A DNA stretch of 64,000 nt from Sphagnum compactum. Lineage: Eukaryota > Bryophyta > Sphagnopsida > Sphagnales. The stretch's first letter is position 1. Each line of letters starts with the position of its first letter. The position numbers and the translations under genes were made by a program. The stretch spans positions 20,398,001-20,462,000 of the forward strand of contig OZ234494.1 in assembly GCA_965153455.1 (NCBI GenBank), written 5' to 3'. The notes below the pieces were generated by a model. That model saw only the letters and a list, made by a program, of their open reading frames with translations. It made no database searches and had not been told where the DNA came from. Below, piece by piece: positions 1 through 11,666 of this stretch.

Positions 1-420
1 CACGTAGTTTTGTCACAAGGTTTGATTGACATCAGCCTAGTCATAAGGTAAAAAATAAAGTACTAATCTTGGTTAGTACCTGTAAGTAGGCTACTGATAG
101 TAATCCTCACTTGTAGGTCTTGGGTTCCAAATTGGTGCAAGACAAACAGAACATTAATTGTTGTCCATGAAAATGCATGCATCTAAGATTTTTAACATCT
201 AATAATATATGCATCTAATGGATATTTGACATCCTTCTTGGAAGAAGAAGTCCAATGTCACCTAGTGGAATGACATTAGAGCTATCCATAAAGTAATGGA
301 AAAGAGAGCATCATACAAGGGTGAGATTCCAAAAAAACTTGCAAAATAGTGCATTAGCATTCAGGTGGGGGTGAAACTCAGAAAATCATCGATTTTGGTG
401 GTAGACTGATTTTCAAAATC

Positions 421-732
421 ATGTCTTTCCTTTTTGCTGAGCGCCTCCACTACTGCTACATATATTTTCACTGCTCCTGCCTGTACAACTACGATAATTA
501 ATCTCGAACCTTAGATGCATTAGATGCTGAGTTTCAGCATTTCATACTGAGATTTAATAAAATTTCTTTGCGGATACCCACTGAAAGAGGGGATAGGAGG
601 TGAAAGGAGGACCAAAAAGAGGGTGAAGACAGTGTGACTTTAAGGATAACTTTATTATCTCACCTAATCTCTTGGTCAGGATCATACACATACACATGAT
701 CTAGAGATTTTTATCTTTTAAAATTGTTGAAT
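421..732. repeat. Dispersed repeat, copy A (partner at 52,100-52,471)
   Basis: This stretch closely matches one at 52,100-52,471 in the same orientation. Shared blocks include TGAGCGCCTCCACT, ACATATATTTTCAC, TGCTGAGTTTCAGCATTTCA and GGATACC followed by CACTGAAA. Weaker similarity extends upstream to about 265 and downstream to AATTGTTGAA. No coding potential is seen. It is probably part of a transposable element, but no terminal structure or primer-binding site was recognised, so the class is open. Confidence 0.75.
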
Positions 733-744
733 CTGTCACCCTAG

Positions 745-1005
745 ATGCTAATGTCATGGAATGGCCGGGCCATTGCCCGTTATGTTCGCAAACCATGGTG
801 CCCTACCGAACATATTGGGTCAGGCTCAACCATTCCATGTAGAACATTACGTGCAGGCTCGGTACCTAATAGGGTTCTGCTCTCATTGCTTTGCTACACT
901 AGAGATCAATTGGGCCGTGGCTTTTACAGCGTTTCAGAAGCCACTTTGCCCTGCCTGATGTCTTTAAAAAGCTGATTCCTGGATAAGGGCTTGCTCCCTC
1001 TTCTC
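745..1005. other. GC-richer unrecognised fragment
   Basis: This island is less AT-rich than its surroundings and carries overlapping short open frames (76 codons from 745) that I do not recognise. Its right end contains TCTTTAAAAAGCTGATTCCT, which recurs with changes at 3468-3507 (TCTTTAAAAAGAGGATTCCT, then GGATAAG in both). The shared block suggests remnants of one repeat family rather than a gene. Confidence 0.35.
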
Positions 1006-1439
1006 CATGTCTATCTGCCTATTTTTGACTTGTAGCATTAGTTTATTTTATTTTATTTTTGTGGCGAAATTTCATGAGTTGGTAGTCTCTATTAAAAAAT
1101 TTCATAAGATAAAACTCCTACCAGTCTTTTTTTTTAATCTCCAACTTTTGAAACAACATAAAACGTCAAAGAAAATCACTAGAATCTACATAAGGTTCAA
1201 GAGGTAACCAATAATGTAGGACACTTCAATGTTTTTGTTTTCATATTTTGCTATAATCAAATTTGGCTAAATTGTCTTATGGATGATTGCCATGCTGCTA
1301 TATGACAAAATATAAAAATTAAACATGGCATTGTACCCCCTTGCCTTTACACAAATTGGGCATCTCAAACAAAGTGAAGCCATATCAATCTTCGGCTAAG
1401 GCTGTTTGGGATTTAGGGAAAGTTGCAACCAAAGGAACC

Positions 1440-2010
1440 TTACAACCTAAGAGAGTTGAAAACAAAGAAACTAGGTGGACCATGGATGAATTTGAGGAAG
1501 TTGGAAATTAGATGAAATTAGAGAAGTTGGGTTTGAATCTAGGAAAGCTAGAATGAATGAATCTAGGGAAGGAAACTTTGTGGCTTTGGGAACATGGGAC
1601 AATGGATGAATGTAAAGAAATGAGATAATGAATGACTTTGAAAAGTTGAAAAATGGATGAACTCGGGGAAATGGGACAATGGTTCAGCTCAAGGATGTTG
1701 GGACCTTCATGACTTCATACGAAAGTTGGACAATAACTGACCCTAAGCACATGAAACAATGGATGGATTTGAAGAAGTTGCACAATAGATCGACTTCAAA
1801 GAGAAGTTGGGAAAGATGGAACCCGGAGAAATTGAATTTGGGAAAATGGAATAATGGATGAAAGGAAATGGTACAATGGATGATTTCAGGGTATTTGGGA
1901 ATAATAAAATTGGAGTGAATTTTGGAAACTTGCAAAAGTTGGAGAATGGATGAAATGGAGGAAGATGGCAAAAGTTGAACTTGAGAAAGTGGGACAATAT
2001 CGTAGGCATA
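1440..2010. repeat. Degenerate short-period repeat rich in 'ACAATGGATGAA'
   Basis: The phrases ATGGATGAA, GGGACAATGGATG and GAAGTTGG or GAAAGTTGGA recur every few tens of bases with many changes, like an old minisatellite. The same phrases return at about 3070-3185. Open frames on both strands (1679-1861 plus, 1684-2025 minus) are products of this simple composition and are not called as genes. Confidence 0.6.
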
Positions 2011-2039
2011 TAGCAGGTTGGGCAAGTCTCTGCTGAATA

Positions 2040-3560
2040 CTTATTTAACTCAAAAAATAAGGTTCGGGAGGGAAAATTATAAGACTCAAAAATTCAGAAT
2101 TTTTTGTGAGAAAAATAATAGTTTGGCATATTCTTTAAATTTTCAAGTTTTTCATCCATGTGTGATGGCTTCAGCAAATTTTTATTTGCTTGCAAATGCT
2201 TGAACTCTTTAGACCTAATTATGTATCCTAATTTTATTTAGTGTGATTCTTGTATTTTTTTGGGTTTCATCGTATGTCTTGCACTTTGTATTTTGTTTTA
2301 TTGCATGTGTGAAAAGTTTGCAAATGGTTAGAAAAAAACAACAATGTTTAGATTGTGGGATTTTCAGTCTTGTCAAAGAAAAAAGAGGTGCCCATTAGTG
2401 CAAAGAAAGATGTTGTAAGGTTAAGTGAGAGATTGGAAAAGAAGAAAAGAATGTTCAAGAAAGAGATTTTCAAGTGATTAGTGGGAATGCCCAGGAAAAA
2501 GATATAAACAACCTTGCTCAAGCCTAAAATCGAGCCAACAACATCATTGATCAAAAGGTTTAAGGATCAATTTGTGAAATATTTTATGGGCTTGAAACTA
2601 TTTGAGCCCATCACATAGAAAACTAAGAGAGTTAAATATTGTTTATGACCATTTGTGAAGGAGTTCTTTAGGTGAGTGGTTTCATCCTAATGGAGACCTT
2701 AAGGAGAACTACAAGCATCATGTAAAGTTTGGAATTGCCTTTGTCAAATTTGCACAACATTGCCCTACATTGGATGTTTATCGTCTTCTCAAGGATGAGA
2801 TTTGCAAGGTGTTGAAGAAAGAAATGGCAATGTGACAAACTTTGTATGCAATTTACATTTAGCCCTTGATGGGCCAATTGTGGGTACAAGAGACGCGTTG
2901 CGAGAATGCAGTGACAAAGCACTTGTAAACATTAAGGAGGAATTTCCTTGTATTTTAGCATTGTATCACTTTAATATCTAAAAATTTCAATAATCTGACC
3001 TTGTATTTTTTATATTTTTCCACATTTTATTTTAGAAATTTTTAAAACTGAACCTAGTATATATACCTACAGTAGATGAACTAAGGGAAATTGGGCAATG
3101 GATGGTCTTGGGGTAGTTGGGAAAGTTGGAACCTAAGAAACTGAGTTTAGAATTCTTTAAAATTTTGGACAATGGATGAAGATGAAACTATGTCCACCAT
3201 TCAAACAACATCCAATTTCAAGCATTACTTATAGGATTAATATTAGGTATTGAAAAATTGAGAGATATAAGCATTGAGCAAGGCACCACATTGACATGGT
3301 GACACTTGTTTCAAGCTTGTCACAAAAGACAAGAGAAAAGAGATGACATCAAATTCTCATTTGGTTGGAGGGGGGGGGAGAAGGGGGAGGTTGTGGGTGG
3401 GTGGGTACCATGTAATTTCCTTTAACTATAAATCACAGTATTCAATCAAACCTCATAATAGCCGGGCTCTTTAAAAAGAGGATTCCTGGATAAGCATTGC
3501 TCCATATCGAGCTCTCTTTTGATATGGGCAAAACCCACACCAACCCCTTTTTTATTCACG
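2040..3560. other. No gene recognised
   Basis: AT-rich sequence with only short open frames. Some stretches (about 2390-2530 and 2690-2900) look mildly codon-like but have many stops and match no family I recognise. A G-rich tract lies at 3365-3405. Possibly decayed transposon sequence. Confidence 0.4.
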
Positions 3561-3564
3561 TGTG

Positions 3565-3689
3565 GATGAATGTGGGTATTGGTTAGTGGACAAATGTTAG
3601 TTCATGAATGTGAATTCACAACAATTAGATGAATGTGGGTATTGGTTAGTGGACAAATGTTAGTTCATGTGTGAATTCACAACAATTAT
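3565..3689. repeat. Two-copy tandem duplication, about 63 bp
   Basis: The segment starting GATGAATGTGGGTATTGGTT at 3565 is repeated almost exactly from 3628. Each unit ends with GTGAATTCACAACAATTA. Near identity of the two copies indicates a recent event. Confidence 0.85.
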
Positions 3690-6005
3690 ATCGAAATCCA
3701 TAGCCGTCCCTAATGAGAATCTTGACACTCTGATTTGGCTATGAGATCACAAGTTCCGAACCATAACCTCCAACCTGAGTTTCATTATCAACCACAAGTT
3801 AAGCACAAAGAGAGAAAAGAAGGGGGAGGGGGGAGGAGGGGGGAAATGGGGGGCTGTTCCCTCAAGTCCTCTTCTCTGTTGACAGTAACTTATGTTTACA
3901 AGTCTGATATTTTGGTTTGTGCAGACGACATTTATGTTTAAACTCGAGCTTGCATCATGAAGCTGAAGCATGTGTTTCAACTTTCAACTTTACTTGAAAG
4001 CAACAACAACGCAGTAATAGTAGTATTTTATGACTACTACTAGGCTACTACCAACTTCTCTTCTGCAACAACTGACATCTGTGTAGTGACCCTATACGGG
4101 TCATAGTCTAGCATCATTCAAATGCACAAAAATCGTGTACATCCATGATCAATCATTCATTCATCATACTTTTTAAGCATGGGCAAGTGTAACTTGAAAA
4201 TGACGATGCTAAGTAGAGCATAGAGGCCCACCCACCACCACCACCACCACTGTTCAGAAAGTAAGTGGTGTCTCCTTTTCATTTTGTGAGGTTCAAAGTT
4301 AAAGGCATTCATCCCCAATCAAATCCACTTGATGCACCTTCTCACCCAACTTCTTATCAGGAAAGTACTAAACATAAAACCATCAAAGTGTAGCATCAAA
4401 ACTCTGAAACATTCAGCCAAAACACACACACTAGGCTAGTAACTGACAACAGCCTCTTGGGCGGTGGTGGTGGTGGTATTGACATGATGTATCTGCTGAA
4501 CATGAGATATTATTATTCAGTGTGTGGTGGTGACCACCAAGCAATGGCCAAGTCTGTAGTAGCACCTTCCTCGTTACCATCTGTCCAGCTTCTTGTTGAA
4601 ATTGCAACACCTTTCCGACAAAGGTGCAATTTGCTACACAACAAAATGCTGATGACAATTGCTGATGGGAGGAAGGCCACCTGAATCATAAAAGCCTGGC
4701 CACAAAATGGTTTGTTATGTACCATGGCAGGTTGCTGACAGCAGTCCGATACAATTATCTTTGATATATATATAATCTTCTTCTGGACATCATGAGGAAG
4801 GAGTGTGTGTGTGGGTTTTGCTTGTACAAGCTGAAAAGGGCCCAGAACCAGTACTGCAGTACCTTTGGTTGGTGGGTTGTTGTTCTTATCCTCCACATCC
4901 ATAACTATGACATGGAGGTTTAAATCAATTTATATAAATTAAATATTATTATGGAATCAAAAGCATTTCAAATTATGGATTTAGTTCATAATTATGCATT
5001 TCACATGTGAATAATTAATTGTGAAAGAAAACTTTAATTTGAAAATTTTGGAAATAACTATTTAAAATTTAATCTAATTTGTGGAAGAAACTAACAATGT
5101 TATATGCAATCAACATTTGTGGCGAATTTTTTCTTCTTGGTTACCAAAAAAAATGGACCCAAGAATATTTTGTTGCTTTTTTTCTTTTTTCGGAAAGGAA
5201 TTGCCTACTTTTGAGAAAAAAATGGAAACTTGAGAAAACTCACCATATGTAGCCACAATTTTGGATTGGGAGTTAGTCGCCACATTGCAACTATTTACTA
5301 TTTTTAGCACATAAATCTAAATAGTTGTTGCCATCAATGTGTGTGCGATAGTTAAGATCTGAAAAAAAAATATTCATGTGTGCAATTATGAATTGAAAAA
5401 ATAGGAAATTATTTCAAGTATGAAATAAAATAAATAAAATAAGTGAAATACAAATTTAAAATATGATTGAAAAATATATTTGAACTTATGGTTCAGGAAA
5501 ATATATTTTAAAGTTAATGTAATGCCTTCACGTTGACATTAATGGCATTAAAAAGATAAATTGAATTGTGAAATTTTTTAAATAAATAAATTATGCTATC
5601 ACATTCAAAACATGTGAAATTACATAAATCATAATTATGTAATTAGAAGTTTGAAATCAATTTCATTATGAAATTATAAAAGTGTGGATTAGAAGGTCTA
5701 TTTAGTGTACTTGCTTAGATTTGATATCCATTACATGAGCATTAAGTCGAGCTTTCTTTAAATGTCTTTTGCAATAGGTTTGGTTTATCCAAATTTCTTG
5801 ACAAAGGCTTAGGACCAACAACTTGTTTTAGCATCGTTGACTCACATATGCAATGTGAACTCCCTTGCATCAAATGTGCAAACAATGCATTATGCGAGGA
5901 TGTTAAAACCAGATTTGTGACTTAGAAACTAGAGCTTTTTCCAAAGTTTGAAAGAGCCACAACAAGGACCCAATTGTGAAATTGGGATCATCAGGTTAAA
6001 ACTCA
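3690..6005. other. No gene recognised
   Basis: Contains simple CCA/GGT tracts (4230-4250, 4460-4475), a purine-rich tract (3820-3855) and then strongly AT-rich DNA from about 4920. Short open frames at 4431-4902 overlap on both strands with no recognisable domain. Nothing supports a gene. Confidence 0.45.
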
Positions 6006-6262
6006 CACTACAAGAAATCATGGTTTATTTGATTAGAAAACTAGACCAAAAACCAATAATTTTAACATTGATCAATTTGATCACTTAGTCATACTTGACA
6101 AGTTGATTTGAACATATCCAACTTGACTAATGGTTTTTTTGACTAACCATTAAATGGTCTTTTCAACTAGTTAAATCAAACAAAAAATTGGGCAACCAAA
6201 AAAAATTAATTAAAAAATAGTCCGATTTGTAAATATAAAAATGTAAACAATAAATAAAATAA

Positions 6263-6325
6263 AATACCTACCTACTTACCCACCCACCATGACCTACCTA
6301 CCCACCATGGCTACCTACCTACCTA
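6263..6325. repeat. (CCTA)n-rich tract inside the CACTA element
   Basis: Interrupted CTAC/CCTA repeats. They are roughly complementary to the GGTA/TAGG tract at 6585-6830 in the same element, so the pair forms a loose inverted repeat around a spacer of about 260 bp. Confidence 0.7.
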
Positions 6326-6584
6326 TTCACAACCCAATTAAATATTATACATTTACACACATGTACAAGGTATATTTACAAATATAAATACTCCACATAA
6401 TATATGTTGGTAAAGGGGATTTAATCTTGGTCTTTTTAACTTCACACCAATGTCTTGGCCATCAAACCAACCCACCACTTTGTAAAACAATATGATACCA
6501 AATGCATTTAACATGATTCCTTGAACTTCCATGAATTTTTTTGTCAATGTGTGTAACAACATTTGAACTTCAATTTTTTTCAGA

Positions 6585-6830
6585 AGTAGGTTAGTAGGTA
6601 TATAACTAAGTAGATAGGTAGGTAGATAAATAAATAGATATAGGTAGGTAGGAAGGTAAATAATAGGTAAATAAATAGATAAATAAATAGGTAGGTAGGT
6701 AGATAATAGGTAGGTAGATAGATAAATAGATAAGTAGGTAGGTAGATAAATAAGTAATTTTGGTAGATAGTAGTAGGTAGGTAGGACATAGGTAGGTACA
6801 TGCTACGTAGGTAGGTAGGTAGCTTAGTAG
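6585..6830. repeat. (GGTA/GATA)n microsatellite inside the CACTA element
   Basis: About 245 bp of interrupted GTAG, GATA and AATA repeats. Minus-strand open frames here translate to Leu-Pro-Thr-Tyr repeats and are microsatellite artefacts. Confidence 0.9.
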
Positions 6831-7121
6831 GCATAGCAAGTAAACTAACTAACCAAATTAATTTGGCGAATTTTACTAAGCATGGCCATTCATTATGGTT
6901 GACTTGATTAAACTATGGGAATTTTAATGAACCATTTTTTTTACAAATTCCTTAATGATTATATGTACAATTTCACACTTGGTCAAAATGGTCACTTCAG
7001 TCAAAAGAACCATGTGTCTTTCATGCCCCATGCTTTTAGTCAAAGTGAATATCCTTTTGGTCAATGTGGACACTTTAGTCAAGTTGAACCTTTTGAAAAA
7101 CCATGATTTCTTGTAGTGTCA

Positions 7122-9090
7122 TTAAAATATTGTGCATATCTTTCATCCCCTTGACCATGCGCAACCATCTCCGTGAGGGTGATGGGCAATTGACCAAGCC
7201 CACAAATCATTTTGTTGGTAACTTGAATCCTTGGGAATGCAGAACTTTCCATCATCCATTTTGTCATGGATCATACATAAGAACCCATCTTTAGATTACA
7301 CTGACTTAAATCTCCAAGTATGGTACAAGGTCTTGCATGATTCTTGATGAAATTATGTTTTTTCAACTTGAGTTCATACTCTTTCACATTATTATTGGTT
7401 TTTCCCAATTTGGATATTAAATCCTTTAGGGATTCACTCACATTACATTTTGCAAAAATTGATCGTCATTTTTGCACATCTACATTAAAATGGTGTTTCT
7501 TACTCAACCTGTTTATTTTATATTGAAAAATAATCCTTGAATGTTTAATTCATTATTTATCTGCAAAAACATGATCACGAAAATAAAGAAACCAAGGTTT
7601 TCAACAATAAGAATTGAACAATACTTCAAACCCATGAAAAAACAATGACAATTGCACTAATTATCTAAAGAATATTCATTAACACAACATTAAATTGCCC
7701 CACTTGTTCAATAAACATTATTTAATCATTTTGCTTTCTAGGACTCTTCCAAGTATCAAACAATAAATGTCACATGTCTTACCTACCATTCTCAATTCCT
7801 TTAATTTGATGCAACATTGTATCAACACACAAATCAATCAAAAATTGAACAATGACTTTGCTTACCTCACTAGATTTTGTTATTTATATGTACCTTTGTT
7901 GCCATGTGGTAAAATCTACAACCTCATTTGCTTACAAATTTATATAACATACATGTCAATTTTAACAAGCCAACAATCTACACCATGTAGTTTCACACAT
8001 ATATGCCTCCTATATCATGATAGATTTTCATTATTTCATGTCTCTTTTCATATGCAATCTTCTTGGAATATTCAAATCATATGTTTTATGTTCTTCGAAT
8101 GACATACTTTAAAACTACTGTCTCAAAAACAAGGTCTTTTCACAAGGAAAATGTTGACAACAATTCATTGAACAACATGATACTGCATTCTCATTATGCA
8201 CAGACTCCTCTAACAAGAACTTCTTGATCCTTGATGCAAGACATAATCTATATAATCTAAAGGTATAGGGTTTAAGGTTTAGGAGAGATATTTTGTCAAA
8301 AGATAAAGTGCAATGGTTGGACCTAGCATCTCATTTGTGGCCAACCTTTATTGTTGCCATCTTGGTGATCACAGTTTGAATTCATTGTTCACAGCATCAT
8401 GGTCAAGTGTTTTAAACTTCGTTTAAGTTCTTCGTTGCAAAATTTTTCCTAATTCTTACAATATATGAACAATGACAATGGGGATGTTGGAAATACCCAA
8501 CCTCCTTTAAGTATGCACTTTGAATTTGATCACTTCAAAAATTCATTTCATCTATTTTTCATTTTTCATTCATGAAGTGATCTTTCATGTTATCACTTTA
8601 GGAAAAAAAACTCATATTATGCTTTCATTTTCTAGTATTGAATTTTGTTTACAATTGTTTGGGACTATTGTTTACAGCTTTGGAAGGGAGAAAACAATGT
8701 TTGCCATGTAGATTTTTATTTCGAAGTGGCACCAAGTAGTTGCATATATTTGACCATGAACAATTTCAAGAATCCTAATATTAGGAGGAATTCACCTTAT
8801 CCTTAAAATTTACATTGTTTATTAAGGTTTATAAAATTAATTTCTTTACACATTGGGTTTTCCATTAATGATATTTTATGATTTTCAAATTTTGTATGAA
8901 GACTTTTGGTGAACGCCTTTTTGGGTGTTGTTAACAACTTTGTGGCCACCATGTTCAATTTGTATTTGAAGTATTCAATAAATTTCCTTGACCCAATATG
9001 TAAATTATGTTTTGTGAATTTTTCAATTTTTTTTGTGTCCTCAACAATTTCCAACCTTTTGTTGTTGTTTTTAACAACGTGGTGGGTATA
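7122..9090. other. No gene recognised
   Basis: AT-rich sequence. The open frames at 7767-8102 and 8803-9054 are short and resemble no family I know. No RNA gene or complete repeat is seen. Confidence 0.45.
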
Positions 9091-9095
9091 AGTGA

Positions 9096-11661
9096 CATTT
9101 GGGTGAAAGCATGGTAAAGTATGCCAACAAAGGATACTTGATTTTTTTGTGGAAAATATCCAAAAATTAAGCCTTAATACATTGAACTCATGGATTTTTT
9201 TATTTTAATGATCAATAAGAGGAATTTTTTAACTTCATTGAATAATATTAAAAGATTGCATGTTTTAATGTGCATTTACGTACATTTTTAGAAATACAAG
9301 TACAGGAAAGTGTGTCCCACTTTTGAACAATTATATGAAAGTATGATGAAAGTACAATTATAATTGGAATTTTTATACTTTCAAATGGATGAAACACTAA
9401 TTTGTATCAATGTGTTTAAGTTTTTTTCATATTATAATCATAATCTACTAAAGTTTTCATATAAAAGTATGTTTGAAATTTGAAAATCTGGCCAATTTAA
9501 AACATACTTTTGATCCATTTTCTTATATTAATATTTTTCATACTTTATGTGTAATTAACCATAAACTCAATGGAATGCACCATTGCTTCCATTAGAAGAA
9601 ATTATATCCAATCCAACCATATGGTTACAACTATAGATGCGACTAGTGTCCAAATCAGCTACTTTTAACAACTATAGTTTGGTTAGTCTTACGTGTCATT
9701 TTAGTCGTAAATTTGTGTAGTCATATATACAACTATTGTAGTCACATATGCAACTATAGTGTTGATATAATCAAATGAAGTCACAAATGTGACTATAATT
9801 TGTGACTATTACATGTTTGGATGGAAAAGTAAAATGAAAGTGTACTTTTTCATCCAATATTGTGAATTGATCCTTGGATGGATGAAAACCTAGTTGTTTT
9901 TGCAACTGGTCATAGTTGTTTTGGCAACTTGGGCCAATAATTTTTCCATTTACAATATTTTGATGATTAAAACATATGTGGCATCTTTGGATTACAATAT
10001 TTGTTTGATAATCAACTCGTGTCTAACTATTTATTGGTATTTTGTATTATTTATTGACATTGACAATAAAAATTATTACATTTTTATTAAATATATTTGA
10101 GTTATGATCTATTTATAAATATTATATATGATGATTATTTAATTATATATTATACATGTGAATTATATTTTATTGGTAAAATTACAATTTCAAGTATCAT
10201 AATCATAATCAAGTATGATATATATTTCTAATCAAATAAAGGTTAAAAGTTTCTAAAAATATATATCATTTATTTGATCATAAGACTTTTACCATAATTT
10301 TAGCTAAAATTTATATATTATATTTGTAAAAATATAAAACTTAAAATTCCATCAAATTCATTAATAATTTAACATTACTAAATGTGATTTAGATCAAAAT
10401 ATAAAATATATTGTACATCATAATTATTAAAAGTAATATTTAGACAAATATTTATTTTTTGAAATGTGATAGATATATTATCCATTTATAGAAATTATAT
10501 GTGAATTAATTAAAATTATGATATATTATAATCACATTATATATATATATATATATAATTTATGAAATTAAGGATTAAATGTGGGAGATTATTTATTTAC
10601 TTATTTATTTATTGTTAAATATTAGTCATAAAAAAATCACTTATACTGGGAGGAAAAATAACAAATCATCATCAAAATGTAATTCAACTTAACAAAAAAA
10701 ATTTAAAAATTATTCAAATTAATGTCCATTTTTGGAAGAAAAATACATTTAATCATGTTTTTCATTAAAAGTACTTTAAGAATCTACTTAAAAAATTTCC
10801 ATTTGGAAAAATTTCAATGAAATATGAAATATTGAAATTGATGTTTGTGTAATGTTTAAAGTCAAGTATCTAGTTTAAATAGAATGCATTCCACTATATT
10901 TGTACATCAAGTGGGGTGGTTTGATAGCAAAGGAGTTGATGTCCATCCTTGGGGTCTAAAGATCAAACTTCATAAGTTACATAATTGTGGTCCACAATGG
11001 TATGTTGGCTGTATGTACCTTACATAGTTAGGTTACTTAACCTAGGTGCTTACCTAGGCGGGCCTCAGTACCTAGACTAAATGGCCTACCTAGTTACCTA
11101 AATTAGGTTTTTAGCCTAACTTAGGTAGTGACACATGTCAACAACTCATAGGTTGAAAATTTATGAAATTTCCAATAATATGAATTATTAGATTGCATTA
11201 TTTATATAAATATAAATAATACAACATTTAATATATGTGTTTTAAAAATATATTAAATCATTTAAATTTAACTATTTTAAAAATGTTACCCAATATTTTA
11301 TGTAGTCGTATTTATAATCGCATAGTCCTACAACTAATGAATGGATGAAAAATCCCTACAATCATAAGCAATATGTGACTACAGGGATGACAGTACATGC
11401 CACATGGAGTTTTTTGTGACTAGTTGTCTTTTGCCACTTGTCCAAGGTGACTATAGGGTTTGTAGTTGCATGTGTCCGTTACGACTAAAATTTTGTCTTT
11501 TGCAACTAAAATTATAATTGTTTATTTCCAAATTTCTTCTAATGTTCATAATGAAAGTCTAAAATGTTTTGAATAAATTTTTTCATGTTTATACCATAAA
11601 TGTGATTGTGATTACATGGTGGATACTATTTTGGCATACTTTACTATGTTTTCACCCATTT
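9096..11661. mobile_element. Probable non-autonomous TIR transposon
   Basis: GGGTGAAAGCATGGTAAAGT at 9101 continues to GCCAA at 9127. Its reverse complement is found at 11631-11657 with 2 differences in 27. AGTGA occurs just outside both ends (9091-9095, 11662-11666), a possible target duplication, though 5 bp is not diagnostic of a superfamily. Inside, clusters of GTGACTATA / TATAGTTGC-like motifs lie near both ends (about 9630-9800 and 11290-11520), resembling subterminal arrays. The interior is AT-rich, includes an (AT)n tract near 10535-10556, and has no long open frame. Exact termini are uncertain. Confidence 0.6.
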
Positions 11662-11666
11662 AGTGA

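Larger units (their letters stand above)
6006..7118. mobile_element. Non-autonomous CACTA (En/Spm-type) DNA transposon
   Basis: The left end begins CACTACAAGAAATCATGG at 6006. The right end is its exact reverse complement, finishing at 7118, giving perfect 21-bp terminal inverted repeats (6006-6026 and 7098-7118). The 3-bp target duplication TCA lies on both sides (6003-6005 and 7119-7121). CACTACAAGAAA is the classic plant CACTA terminus, and 3-bp duplications are typical of that superfamily. Subterminal DNA on both sides is rich in TTGAC/GTCAA motifs, as expected of transposase-binding arrays. The 1.1-kb interior encodes no transposase and is dominated by tetranucleotide repeats, so the element would need a transposase supplied in trans. 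Confidence 0.93.

Noticed and set aside
6580-6839. Minus-strand frames rich in Leu-Pro-Thr-Tyr
   Set aside because: Direct translation of the GGTA/GATA microsatellite inside the CACTA element.
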